Below are positions 11,696 through 24,416 of a stretch of 64,000 bases of DNA, piece by piece. Position numbers and translations under genes: made by a program. Source of the DNA: Parascedosporium putredinis (taxonomy: Eukaryota > Ascomycota > Sordariomycetes > Microascales > Microascaceae); assembly GCA_949357655.1 (NCBI GenBank), contig CASHTG010000012.1:3410001-3474000 (forward strand), written 5' to 3'. The notes below the pieces were generated by a model. That model saw only the letters and a list, made by a program, of their open reading frames with translations. It made no database searches and was not told the origin of the DNA. Positions within the stretch are counted from its first letter, which is position 1, and each line of letters starts with the position of its first letter.

Positions 11696-13520
11696 ATGGC
11701 TTCCGAGAAGCTTCCCATCACCTCCCTACCGGTTTGGGCGACTTTTAATAATGTCAGGCTCAGTAATGTCAAGATCGAGTCAATCGACGGCAAGGGGCAA
11801 GGTCTCATTGCGGAAACAGAGCTCTCAGCTCCGGATGGGTCCGAGCCGCCCTTATTACTGAGAGTCCCTCATGAGGTGACCCTCTGTGAGGATGTCATTT
11901 CCGGCTACGCAAAGGCGGACAGGCGTTTCCATGAGCTCCTTGAAGTTCTTGGGCCTCAGGTAACGTTCTAACTATCCTAGGAAATCGAGGCACTGCGTAA
12001 TGCCGTGTCTTGCTTCATCGCTGACGAGTTCGGCCGTCTGATGTAGTCCACTCGGGTGAGGGCCTTGATATTCCTCCTCGCCCAGACCATACACGCCGAG
12101 TTGAGGCAGGCAGATAGCGGCGTATCTACCCCGTGGACGGAGTACGTCCGGTATCTTCCGGACGATGTCTTCTTGCCTACCATGTGGCGCGATCACGAGC
12201 GTGCCCTGCTCCGGGAACCTCGCTTGAGGTAAGTTGGTCACATAGAGCGTCCTCACCTATATCCGCTGTAGTGTTTCAATCTCTCAAAACGGCTTGGACA
12301 ATTCACTGGATAGCGTGTAATCTAACAGCGTTGGGATATAGTCGGCTGTAGAAGCCAAGCTTACGGAACTAACCCGCGAGTTTGATTCTTTTCAAGAAAA
12401 ATCAGCCGAGCTCCAGGTATGGGGCGATCTTTGGGAGAAGCGAACTCTGAGCTTGCGAGACTGGATCTTGGCGGATGCGTGGTATCGGTCACGCTGCCTC
12501 GAACTGCCCAGGTCTGGGGATGCCATGGTCCCCATTCTTGACATGGCAAATCACTCGCCTCAACCAGTGGCATCTTACGAGGAGAGTCCGGACTACGAAG
12601 TCACTCTTCGGCTACGACCTGGAGCGACGGTAGCAGCTGGAGAAGAGGTCACCATCACTTACGGCGAGAACAAGTCAGCAGCTGAGATTCTCTTCAGCTA
12701 CGGCTTCATCGATGTGGAGGGTGCCAAGAGAGAGCTTGTCCTACCTCTCACAACCTTTGAAGACGACCCTCTAATTCAAGCCAAACTACACAGCTTCAAG
12801 AAGCCTCCAATGGCCAACTTTTCATTGCAGGATGGCCAGGGCTCGTGGAAGAGTCCGTTTGCCTATTACATGTGCCTCAATGAGGAGGACGGTCTCGAGT
12901 TCCGGGTCTTACAAGACCTGGAAGGGGGCCGGCAACTCAAGGTATTCTGGCAGGACGAGGACGTCACTGATCGTGTTGAGTCGTTCGATCTGCTCATCGA
13001 CAGTCATGACCTAAGCCAAATCTTTAGGTTAAGGGTGGTCACCGTCATGGAAGAACTCGTCTCCAACCACCTAGAGCGCATGGGATCTACAAACTCTCCA
13101 GAGGAAGAGGAGCTTCTGCGTAGCATCCACGGGGAGCCTAGAGCCGACTGTATTGCCATGGCTGATACGCTTCGGGGTATCGAGTACACCATCCTTGAGA
13201 GTGTGCTCCAATGCCTCCACGAACAGGTATGTATTTGCCTTCCTTTCCTTCCCCGGCGGTCTTTGCCATTTTTCTGGCACCCAGCGCCTCTCACCTACAT
13301 TCTTGTGCTCCCCTCCTCCCCTTCCGCCATTACTACCGTCCAACACCCATGACAAAGCGGAAGCTCGGGAGAATTTGATACAAACAAAACGAAAAGAATT
13401 CTCTCTCTCCTCTCTCTCTTTCCGGGTTCGCCCGCTCTTATGGGATCCGGGAAAACAAGAGGAGACTATGAGGCTGACAGTTTCTGTAGAAAGAAACTCT
13501 CCTTGCAGATGACTCCGTGA
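11696..13520 (+). CDS. SET-domain protein lysine methyltransferase (Rubisco-LSMT/RKM/SETD3-like)
   Basis: Predicted S-adenosylmethionine-dependent protein lysine methyltransferase of the class with a split SET domain and Rubis-subs-bind C-terminal region; the substrate is unknown. Exon 1 is 11696-11959, exon 2 12047-12228, exon 3 12342-13226, and exon 4 13509-13520 (or later). Motifs seen: GKGQGLIAET (SET start), WTEYVRYLP, then MVPILDMANHSPQP (the NHS cofactor-binding motif) and ITYGENKSAAEILFSYGFI (catalytic Tyr region). Exon 2 needs one extra G in the run at 12213-12215 to read the usual LLxGTSLE sequence. The C-terminus is uncertain. As spliced it stops after MTP. One base of shift would instead give an acidic tail ending at 13603. 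Confidence 0.85.
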
Positions 13521-13603
13521 GAGCATATCTCGGATCGATGGAGGATGCCCAAAATGAACAAGCACCCCAAGCGACGGCCAATGAGGAACCCGACTTTAGT
13601 TGA

Positions 13604-16600
13604 AATGTCACAGTCGTAGCGCAAGGAGGATGCGGCATATGTATGTGTCTTCCGAGCCTACTCGCCAGACAATGGGCGCTAGCATTCTCCAACCCTAAGC
13701 CAGCCCCATCCCGCAGGAGCTGTGCTTTTCGGTTGAGCCCTAGGGCACGAGGTATACTGACTGCCAAAGTGAAACACGGACCCGCAAAGCTGCTCCAAGG
13801 CCTCTCAAAAGGAAGGTGGAGGCGTGGAGCTCTCGGAATGCATCCGCCTCCCCATCGTTTTCTCTCCTAGGATTGACCATAGATGGACATCCTATTTTCT
13901 ATACTCTCGGCGGTGCTACGGCAGGAGTAGGGAATCAAAATTAGTCAAGGCTTGGTAGTAAGGGATGCATGGACCGGGGCCAAGACGTCGCGGAGGACCC
14001 GGAGAGATGGCCTGTACTCCTCTCTATTCTTGCATTCGCGGAACCTTGCATTGCTCACAACCACAACGCTGGGTAGCACTGAAGAGCGGGTAGACCTTGG
14101 CTATTGAGAATCATCTTAACTCCGAGGCGGAGAGCGAGCTCCTGGGCCCATTTTCTTTTTTGAATGCCGGGCTGAGCAGGAAGGATCGATTATACAGGAG
14201 AGACTCCACGCACTCGCTTTTTTCTCGCTCTCTAAACTCCTCTCCATACCTAGAACGTGGCTGCCTCCTCCGTATGTCGGCGGATTGGTATAAGTAGTTG
14301 CTATTAAGCTATGATATCTATGATGTGAGAACGAACTTGACGCACTTACACCCCTCCCCGCCCGCCCGAGGAGCGTTGCTGCGTCTTTGCACACGAGGGG
14401 CGGGTTTGTGCGAGGTATATCTATACTTTCTCTCAAAGGCCGATTTCTTTCCTTTAGCTCATCTCTTCTTTGTGTGCCTCTAGAGAGGGCGGCGCTTTGT
14501 AACTCAGCCAAAACAACTTGCGGTCCACTCTTACTCCTCGCAAAATCCAACAGCTGATGGCTGGCCTTCCGTCCAGAGTGGACACGAGAAATAATACGTG
14601 CGCGCCAACCCAGTCATCGACTGGTGGGGCAAAAGACCAACAGCTCCACAGGGGACATCCATGGCACCGGACGATTGGAGATTGAGGATTGGGAGATGGG
14701 GGAGGGGAAGGGGGAGAAAAGGGGGCGCCGGCAAGCGGGGCTCTCTCGTTGATTGAGCGATCCTTGATGGATGCTATTCTCGCCTTGCCCCGGAAAACGC
14801 TAAACTAAGCCTCACCAATAGCAAAAGCAAAATATCGAGGTGTCGTGAGTCTTGAGTATGGGGAAATGGCGTGTCCCTCCCTTCCTATGTTTCTAAAATG
14901 CCTTGAGGCACCGCCTGCCCTCCCCTCCTCCCCCACCACCCCTCTTCGCTCTTCCCGACGAGCGTTATGGACTCGAGAGGGGAGGAGGAGGGGAAGTGGG
15001 CAAAAGAAGAGCAATAGAATAGGATAGAAGATAAGGACTACGTCTTCTGCCGGATCCAGTCGGCCTGCTCTATACGACTAAACGCTCTATTGATACTATC
15101 GATTTCCGGCTCGCAAATGTTCGCGACCATCATGATGTGATGAGAAGAATCGGAGAGCACCGTGAAGTGCCCTCGGAAAAGAACGGGGTGCCGTCCCCTG
15201 GAGGCCGGGGACATGGAGGCTAATGCGAAGGGAACCCCCAGCCTACTTGTGATGTGCGGAAGCTAGGCATACGCTCAGAAAGAACGAAATACAACTTAAT
15301 CAAAGGTGATCTACTGGATCCATCCGTACTAGCTAGTCAGGGTTGGGGTTGTTGGGCTGGCGAGAGAATGGGAATCCTCCTCAACAAGGTGGGAGGATGT
15401 AATGGGTACCAGGGTGATCTGCCGCCTGGGCCTTTTCATCCTTTCCACGATAGTTTGTTAGGTGCACGAGGTTGTTAAGGATCTCGGATGTTAAACTTGA
15501 ACAAATCGATGCATTTGTGTGTCGACACGCGCCCCTCCCCGCCTCTCGGGGATGCGTCGTGTTAGGTGTGCAACTTACTTTGCCAGTCTCCTCCTTGTGC
15601 GCCGTGGTGGGCGTGTTCGCACAAATCTCCTGCCAATACAACATTTTGATGTTTTCGGTTCTCGCAGGCTATGTAATCTGCCATTCTGCCGGACAGAAGG
15701 AAGCTAGCTGCAAGGAGGGTGGCGGCGCAAGAAGATTGGCTGGAAAACCCTGTACGTGCGCATCACAGCACGTGGCGTGGATGCATGGGAGGTCCAAGAA
15801 GGAAGTGATCCCTTCCAACTTGAAAGCACATGGGCGAGGGTTTCTTTTTCCGAACAAAAGGCCCAGAGTATTAGAGACATGGGGTATTGAGGCGTTGGTC
15901 GAGGTACCTCGCCCTTGCTTGGTGGCAGAAAGGCCGATGTTTCACGCACAGTACGGCCAGCGCTCCCTGTGCCTGGCGCTGAAAGTCCGACGACGAAACC
16001 TTCTGATGCCGAAAAACCGTGATGGTTGCTAGTGCATACTATGTTGCCTATATGATAGAATTCCTTTCAACTCGCGATCATCCCCCAGTGGGTGCGCTGT
16101 GCCAACAAGTTGGTTCTGCTGACGGGTGCGTACCGGTTCACATGGTGGATTGGATTTGATCTATTCCGTGCTCTGCCTTGAGCGAGGGACTCGCGTGAGT
16201 CACCCTTTGTTGCTCACGTCAAGGCAGACCTATCTGCTGTAGATTGACGATGGAGCTGGCAGCTGGGTATGAAGATTTCGGTGGCCGCGTGCCCAGCCTC
16301 TCTTGCATTGGCCAAATCCAACATTCAGCGCTGGGCTCGACCCCTTTCTCTCTTAGTAGGGACCTATCACCGATCTCCCAAGGGAACCGCTCCTTGATCG
16401 ATCAAGAGCCTGGGCATTCGTCTTGGCCCCTTGGCCCCCAAGACCGCGCCTTCGGTGATGTCAGTGACGTCGTGAGATCTCTTGTGTGTCCCCCTTCGAT
16501 CGGTGCGCTCGCCGGAACCTAGCTCAGGGTGCTAGGAAGCTGCCCCAAGCATGGAATCGGACTCTCAAGAGGCGGTTTGAGGGTTTGAACTATTTAACGA

Positions 16601-19600
16601 TCTATCCTTGCCACCCTGAAATCAGGTATGGTACTTCCTCGACTTCTTTGAAGTCTCCCCGGATCATCGTTGAGTGGGTCGGAAAATTTCCCACAACCTG
16701 TCAAGAGGAGGGCAGCATGATCGTCGCGCCGAATTATCGCTGGCCCGCCCATCACCGGTGCATGTGTATGTGTGTGGCAGGCTCTGGAAGACCAAGGAAC
16801 CGGGGGTTTTGTGGAGGCCTGAGACCCTGAGAGATGATGCCCCATATCTGAATCTAGAGGCGCTGGAAAAGTATGGGGAAGTGGGGTTCCCGAGGGATTA
16901 GCAGAGAACTGCGGGGTCTAATGATTGTGCCTTCCCTCGAGAACGAGCATCCGCTCTCATCGAGCAGGGGCCAGTGTTTGAGTGCCGGCGGTCCCCTCAA
17001 CTAACATCAATTGATCCATTGGAAGGTCTTGAAGCGCCCAGTGGAGATAGATCAACGCAAGTTATTTGTTCTAATCGGGTGAGCAATTCTTCAGTTTTCA
17101 TGGAGGACATGAAAACCAGGCCGAGATAATTCACCAGAGAGAGGAAATCCCGATTAGGGATCTCATCATCAAACCTTGTGTCAGGCTGCAATCGCAGAGA
17201 TCTTCAAGTTGATGTATACCGAAGCCCGTCTCTGTTTTCCATTATATTATTGCCACACAAGACCTCCCGAGACCCTCATCATCGTCATCATCATCATCAT
17301 CATCACGCCGCCTCTTCCATCATTTCCACACATCCACAGTGGTCTACATCGTAGATACATACCGACGAGGTACACAATATCTGCGTTGATAGCTGAAACG
17401 AAAGGGAAGCAAAGACAAATGACACAAGGTTGGCGCAGCCCCATGAATTCTTATCCTTGGCCAGCCACGATACCAAGGATACTACTTATGTGCCGGGGTT
17501 GAGAACAAGCATCAGAGCTATCAACTAACGGAACTGAGAGGTTTGAGCAACATCCGCCCTATCGGGGCGGATCAGAGCAGATCGAGTCACTAGATGTGTG
17601 TGCAAGTAGAACTTTTCATATCGTAAGAACAAAGACTAGTAAAAACAAAACTGAACGAAAGAGAAAAACCTAAACAAAGTGGGAAATCTGTGCACATTAC
17701 AAAACGGGAGGCTCGGAATCGCTGTTAATACTTTCACGCCCCCACACGAATGCCACGGATGGAAAGAACCGGGTGCGCGCGGAATTGATCGTATGCATCA
17801 CAGCAGGGACAGGGAACGAGGCTGCTACGCACGTGGCGGGTCTTTGAACTGCAGATAGATGCACATGCGGAGAATACGGGCAGGCCAAAAATCCTCGGCT
17901 CGCAAGGGGAGAGAGAGAGGCTGGTGTCGCTACCTGTGCTGGGGAGGGAGAGCGAACATAGCATAGAGAAGTCTAGAGCCATCACGGACCACCTGGGGGA
18001 CAAAACGGGCAAAAAGAATGGTCTAGGTGATGAATCGAAAGAGGTCCCTGGGTATGTCCCTGGATATGTCGAGGTGTGTTGCGACTCGGAGCAGCGGGAC
18101 GCTGCAGGATGGGCTCCTGTAAGTGAAGGGGCCGCCCCTGACGAGGGTGTAGGGCTGCGACATGGCCCATCTCGACTCTCCCGTTCTGGAAGACGAGGTT
18201 CCCAAGTCAAGCCCTTTCCGACTTCTCGGTCATACGAGTCCCAGCGGTGTTGTGCGAAGGGTTGAGTTGAGGGTTTGCGGGGAAGATATGGGGTAGAGTC
18301 GGAAATGGGCCCATATTGACACCGGTGCGCCAATAAGGCCTGCGTGCAGCTGTGATAGTCATTGGTTCAGAACGACCTGTCGAATCTTCAGCGCAGTTTT
18401 AGTTTGGGGGAGGGAGGATACGCATCCTACACGGACCCCAACTTAAAAGAGATGCCGACCTCTCTTATGGCCCATGGGAAGTTTCTGCCAGGCCCCTCAA
18501 GTGTCGCGTGGTTGGAAAAGAAGGGTCGAGACATTGCGGATGTACTGGAGGGATTTAAGGGGACTCGATCAGGCCATTTGCAAAAGTGGTGACGAAGTGG
18601 ATGCTCGGAACCGTGCCCGGGATTGGGCGTGAGCGCGACGCAGCCTCCTCCACACGGTAGGCAGTGCACAGCGGCAACCGAGTGAACGGGGCGTATCTTT
18701 CGTGGGGCGATGGCGTCGGCAGACTCGGACATGGGTGACGCTACGAGACCACTAACCACTAGCGTACTGAGAAGTTGGTTTACTCCAAGTTTCTTTTCTC
18801 TTTTCCTTCTCCTGTCCTTCTTTTTCTTCCCGATTCCCTCACTTTTGGTGGGGAAGGGGCTCTCGTCTCTGCTGCTGGCGTCTCGTTGCCGAGTGATCCT
18901 GGGCCACCCCTTAGACAGAACTGGGAATAGAGAACGGAGAACGAATAAGGGGAAACCCAAACTGAGTACTATCAATCGATTGAAGACAAAACCCTGCATC
19001 TTGGCTGAGGGCGCACGGGGAAGCCACTAAGCGAAACTATCTTTTGCCCAGTCGACGGCTGAACGTCGTGGTGCATCTTCCGAGACGACCATCTGCATCC
19101 TTACCTGTCGGGAAAATACATTCTGTAAGCCCAAAACAGAGATGAATAGGGTTGAGGCTCAAGAGAACATTGGCAATATTCGGCCTGGCTGGCCCCCTTG
19201 ACACCATAAGGCTAAATATGGCCGCTAATGTGCTAGGTCCATTAGAATGTATGGCTGAGCCTCTTCATGGCATTTCTTCCTTTACGGCTCGAGGCTAGGA
19301 GCCGGTATCGATGGCACCCTTGGGTCTCCGTTGCGCAGGTCGTGTAAGTTGCATCCATTGATGGATTCATTGTGTTCTATTCTTTCTCCTCCCAGAAACC
19401 TTAGAAAGGATAAAATGTATTCAGTCGGTATGTCGGCCAAACTCTAGATCTCCCCTGCTACCTTGCTGGCCCGAATCGGAGAATGTTCTGATTCGAGGGT
19501 GGACAAGCCGCTATTATAAGATCAATCTTAATATCTCGCTTTCTGCCACAATTGCTGGAAGAGAACGAAGAAGACAATCAATTTCTATCCAACTGCATGA

Positions 19601-21538
19601 GGAGGACGGGGCTGTCGAGCTTATCGAGCCTATCGGTGTGCTGGAAGGGCAGAACTCGAAACGAATGGGTATTTCCCCGGCCTTACGCCGTGCTGGTGTT
19701 TGAAGAGGCCACCGGAGTCTCAACACCCAACACATTCTTTTCTTCCTCTTCTGAGTTTCACGGGCTCACGCTGCCTGCTCCGGGGATTCTACCCACCAGT
19801 GATGAGAATTCAAAGAATCGAGGGAGAAGATCCCCCATGCGAGAATATGCCGGGATGGAAGGCCTCTGTGTGGCTGGTGTGCTGTTTGGCAAAGGCTAGC
19901 AGGATGCGTAAGACGCTGCGCGGCGCCTCAACCTCGACCCATTGATCAATGAAGCACTAGTAGGTTTCTTTTGGACCACGCAAACATAGCTGGAGGGCAC
20001 AATTCGCCGCTATCCGCGCACAAATTGTTGTGGGACCCGAGAGCGAGGCTATTAGCCTGCAAAGAAGGGCAGTCCAGTGCGGATTTCGATTGATACCCCC
20101 AAGCCTTTTGAGTGGGGCAGCCTCTCCTCCGCCAAGTTACATTGACAATGTGCGTTCTGAGTGGATTGGTGGACAGTGTATGGCTGTTGACCATGGGGCC
20201 CGTCACCGAATATGCCAGGTACCTTTATCCGCTTCTCACCCTTGGCCCACGCTCGTCATTTCCTCGCCTCAGGCACAAAAACACTCTATCTTCGAGCACA
20301 TCGCGCTGCGGAAAAGAGACTGAGCGAGTGCTACTGCTGGGAGGTGGGAGAGAAACGTTGTAAGCTCTACCCGCTAGGGCCATACGCCATCGTCAAGGGA
20401 GGAGATTTCTATTTTCTGGTTGAGGACAGGCATTGGGTTATCTTGCAATGAGCACTGAGGGTTAGTCAGTGGGAAGAAATCGAATTTAGGGAGGCCTGAC
20501 TGGCGCATTTTTCTGCCCGGTTCCCTGCTGGTTGTGGCCAGAACCCTCTCTCTTACCCCGTACCCCATCCTGTACTCTGTACCTCGGTGGAGCTCAATTC
20601 TCTTTGCTGATGCTCTTGGCTGACCTCTTCAGTCCATTTCGCGAAAGGGAATGCTCCTAGCATTGCACTGGGTGGGGTGCTGGAACGCAGTGTACAAGTA
20701 CACGAGAAAGGGAATGGGTTGCGCTCCCTCTCATTTGTTTCCCGCCCCTCTGTTCCTTTTCTTCTCTCATGGCTTTCACGGCGCGGGTGGAGGTGGAGGA
20801 CGGACCAGGTACAGTATGGAGGGTGAGCAACGTCGTTCCAGTGCCTTATCCGAAGTACCTCTACTTGACCGAAATGATTTTCCCCGCTGCTGACTGGGGT
20901 GGCACAAGATACTTGACGCGAGTGTGGTGAGTTTTCTTCGCACTCCCACTAAAGCCCTTGGCCTTTGACGACACCCCCCTCGCCACGCCCCCTTCCTTGT
21001 CCTCCCATCGTTTCCCCAGTGTGTCCTCGTTCAGTCGACATCTCCATAAAACCACTTTGATCCCCATCATCCACCCTCCTCTTGAGATTCCTCTCCCTCG
21101 CTTCCGTCTCTTCGCTTTTACCTAACTGGGATTTTTGTTGCCCGCCTTTTTGTTCTCCCTCCTTTGAATCATCGATATTCACCCCGCACTTGGAGACTAC
21201 AACTTGCAACATCTTCATTTGGCGCCTCTAGGAGACTGACACACCCTTGTCAAAGGGCCTGACGTCCTCCGAGGCAAGCCTCTCTGCTTCGACTGAGGAC
21301 GCCATCCCTCCACGCCGACTCGACCGAATCTAGCCCGAACCCTTTTACACGAACGACTACACTGCCCAGATTGAGGAGGCAGCCCCTGCGTGAACGATTC
21401 AAACGACGTTGGCCATTCATTATACCCTCGTTGACGGGAAAAACGCGCCCTCCCCGTTTCCTTTTTTCTCTTCATTATTTTCAAACAACACCCCTAGCCG
21501 TTTACGACCCCGGCCATACCGGGTACCCCGCCGCCACA
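13604..21538. other. 8-kb gene-poor region and FacB-gene upstream DNA
   Basis: I checked both strands and found no frame with recognisable domains, no transposase or reverse-transcriptase motif and no tRNA. The longest frame (15472-16032, plus) has an odd Cys/Arg-rich composition and no family resemblance. ATCAATTGATCCATTGG is at 17006-17022. A short ATC repeat lies at about 17277-17305. The last 450 bases (21080-21538) are C/T-rich and probably hold the promoter and 5' leader of the zinc-cluster gene. An upstream in-frame reading exists but lacks an ATG. Confidence 0.45.
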
Positions 21539-24416
21539 ATGCCGGGAATTCTCCCCATGAAAGTTATCAAGGTCGGCACGAGTTCACAAAGCAGGATCGC
21601 CCAGGCCTGCGACAGATGCCGTAGTAAGAAGATTCGATGTGATGGCATTCGCCCATGTTGCTCCCAATGTGCCAATGTCGGGTTCGAATGTCGGACAAGC
21701 GACAAGCTCAGTCGACGTGCTTTCCCTCGCGGGTACACTGAATCACTGGAAGAGCGTGTTCGACAGCTCGAGTCCGAGGTGAGGGAATTGAAGGATTTAC
21801 TGGATGAGAAGGATGAGAAGATCGATATGCTTTCGAGATTGTACGGAAACCGCCCTGTGGCGCCCAGCCACTCACATAGTCCCGCCTCGGACCACCACGA
21901 AACTTCCGCTTCCCAAACAAAAGAAGACACGTTCCGCATTCAGGCTTCGCCCCTGCTACTAGGCGTCGAGAACTCTGACTCGTATTTCATGGGTGGTTCA
22001 AGTGGCCGTTCCTTCATTGGTTTGTATTCTCCTTAAGCCCCATGCTCCTCAATCCCGGCATCTCGCAGCCAGGCTGGGGTGCAAATAGTTATTCTTCGCG
22101 TCATCTGTGCTGACTGTTTGCAACGCAGAATCCGTAAAACGAAAGCTCCAGGAAAATGGAAAGTCGTGTCCAGACTTCAACCCAGAGGCCTTTTACACAT
22201 CCAGGGCTGTTACCCCCTAGCCCCCAACGCTGCTGATCAGACTCTTCGGATACCGCCGCGGATATTCACCGATCGCTGTGTCAACGTCTATTTCCAGGAG
22301 TGGGCTCCTCTCTTCCCAATCCTCCACAAGCCCACCTTCCTTCGAATCTACGAAGAGTTTGTTGCGGACCCGGAAAAGGTCAAGAACAACCACAAACTTG
22401 CCCAGATCTACCTTGTCTTCAGCATCGCTTCCCTCGCCGGCGACTTCCCCGATACCGCCCAGATCGCTGCCTGCGAAGCCGAGTGGCAAAAGGCCCTCGA
22501 GCCAATCCTGATGGACAACACCATCATCACCCTTCAGTGCCTTGTTCTCGCCGTGATGTACTGCACTGTGAGAGCCGACTACAAGAGGCTTCAGCTTTAT
22601 AAGGGTATTGCCGTTAGCCTTTCACACCGCCTTGGACTTCACCAGAGTCAAAAGCGCTTCTCCTTTGGAGCCTTGACCATCGAGACGAGAAAGAAGGTAT
22701 TCTGGACGCTTTACACTGTCGATTGCTTTTCGGCAGCTGTTCTAGGCCTCCCGAAGCTTTTGAAAGAGGACGACATCCATGCCGAATACCCGGTAGATAT
22801 CGACGACGAATACGTAAACGAGAAGGGGTTCCAGCCCACTCTTCCCGGCGAGTCCACCCGTCTCAGCGGTGCGCTGGCTCTCTTCCGCGGTACTCGCATT
22901 CTTGCCAAGGTTCTCGAGAAGGTCTACCCCGCGGCTGCCACCCACGAAGTCTCAATGCAGCAACTTTCCGCTCTTGATGGGGAACTCACGCAATGGTACG
23001 ACTCGCTGCCTCGGCATCTCAGACTCAACTTTGCGCAGGACAAGCCCTCGACCGATGTGACTGGAAGCCGGTCACCTCTACTGGTATGTCATCCGTAGCC
23101 CCCAACCCTTGCCGGGGTTCTCCCCGGCCCTCTCTATCCCGTCCCGTCACGTGTGGGCTCTAATGCGTGATAATCTGCAGGCACTTGCGTATTACTACAT
23201 GCGAACTCTTGTATATAGACCCGCCGTAGGGTCTAGCTTAGGCCAAAAGGCTGCCCCTGCGCTGATTTCGATTGGAGAGGCGAGCAAGCACATTGTCCAA
23301 ATTGTCCAGCTCCTCGAAGAACGGAACATGACTTTTTCGTTCTGCCTGAACAAAACCGATACGCTAGTGATCTGTGGAATGACGCTCCTTTACCAAACCT
23401 TGGACCTCAAGCAGGATAGCAAGCTGTCCAAAGACAGTCAAAAGTATGTCAACGCCGTCATCCAGCTCCTTGTCAAGGCCCAGGCGCCTGGTAGCCTCGA
23501 CCTTAAACGTATCGCGGGCATGATTATTGCCGTCGACGATGGCGGTTCGCCCACACAATCCCGCGCTAGCCCTCCTACGGCGTCTGCCGGACACACGCAG
23601 AGGCGCTCGCCCTCGACCAGCTCGCATGCGAGATCCGCTACGCCGCAAGATGCGAAGCCTAGCATTGGACGGCTCGCGGGGGCCTCGGCGAGCGAGACGG
23701 ACCTGCTTCAGCAGCAGGCTAAGCTCAGGAGAATGACAATGCCTAGCGCCGCTGCCGGACGACCCGAAGTACTTCGGCCCCAGAGCCGCCGATCAATTGA
23801 CAACCCGCAAACTCAGTCGTTCAACCAGAGAGAGCACCGCCTGTCCATGTCTCACAGTCCGCAGACATCACCGTCGCAGCACGGCCTCGACTACCTTGCC
23901 CTCAATCCCGGTAGCCCCGCTCAAGGCCACATGCCCGTTTCCATGCAGGGCCGCCGGCAACATAACCTCCCGTCGCACCTGCAGCAACGACTCTCCCAAA
24001 TGCACCCCGGCGCGCAAGTGGACTCCAAGCCAGTTGACCTTTCCTCGTCGCAATGGGAGGCGCTTCTCGGCTCCTTGGATGGTGGACAGTCCAACGTGTA
24101 TGATGCCATCTATGGCGGGGCACCTCTGTCCTTGAACGACACTGCGGCCATTCCGACCAACAGTGGAGTGAGTGCAACCTGGCTCGCGGATGCGTGGGAG
24201 CTCAACACGTTCAATTTGGGAGATTTTGATGGATCTGTTGCAACGCAAAGCGTCCTGAGCATATCGGACGAGGGCCTCAGCCCTGGCGAGGAGATGACGC
24301 CGACAGACCTCGGGCTGAGCGTGGGAAGCCTGGATATCCAGGGTACAATGATTTCCAACCAGTGCAGCAATGGCGAGGGATACTTGCATGGTATGGGGAA
24401 TGACTACATCATCTAA
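21539..24416 (+). CDS. facB: FacB/Acu-15/Cat8-type Zn2Cys6 transcriptional activator (one frameshift)
   Basis: Nuclear activator which, in relatives, controls acetate use, gluconeogenesis and glyoxylate-cycle genes. Exon 1 is 21539-22019 and exon 2 22129-23083. Exon 3 is 23181-24416, giving about 890 aa, close to A. nidulans FacB. The N-terminal binuclear cluster reads [21 protein letters not shown] with the final Cys in GFEC. A basic linker and a coiled-coil dimerisation stretch ([19 protein letters not shown]) follow. The central fungal transcription-factor domain includes [16 protein letters not shown] and the HRLGLH box. The tail is Ser/Pro/Gln-rich with an acidic, probably activating end. 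Near the start of exon 2 the T run at 22191-22194 is one base short, and restoring it reads [13 protein letters not shown]. Which targets it controls here cannot be seen. Confidence 0.92.

Noticed and set aside
11960..11980. A 21-nt intron in the SET-domain gene ending at CCTAG
   Set aside because: Too short to be spliced. The 87-nt intron ending at 12046 has a CTGAC branch site and gives the family sequence.
15472..16032. Longest open frame in the gene-poor region (186 codons)
   Set aside because: Cys/Arg-rich random-looking composition, no domain, and overlapping open frames on the other strand.
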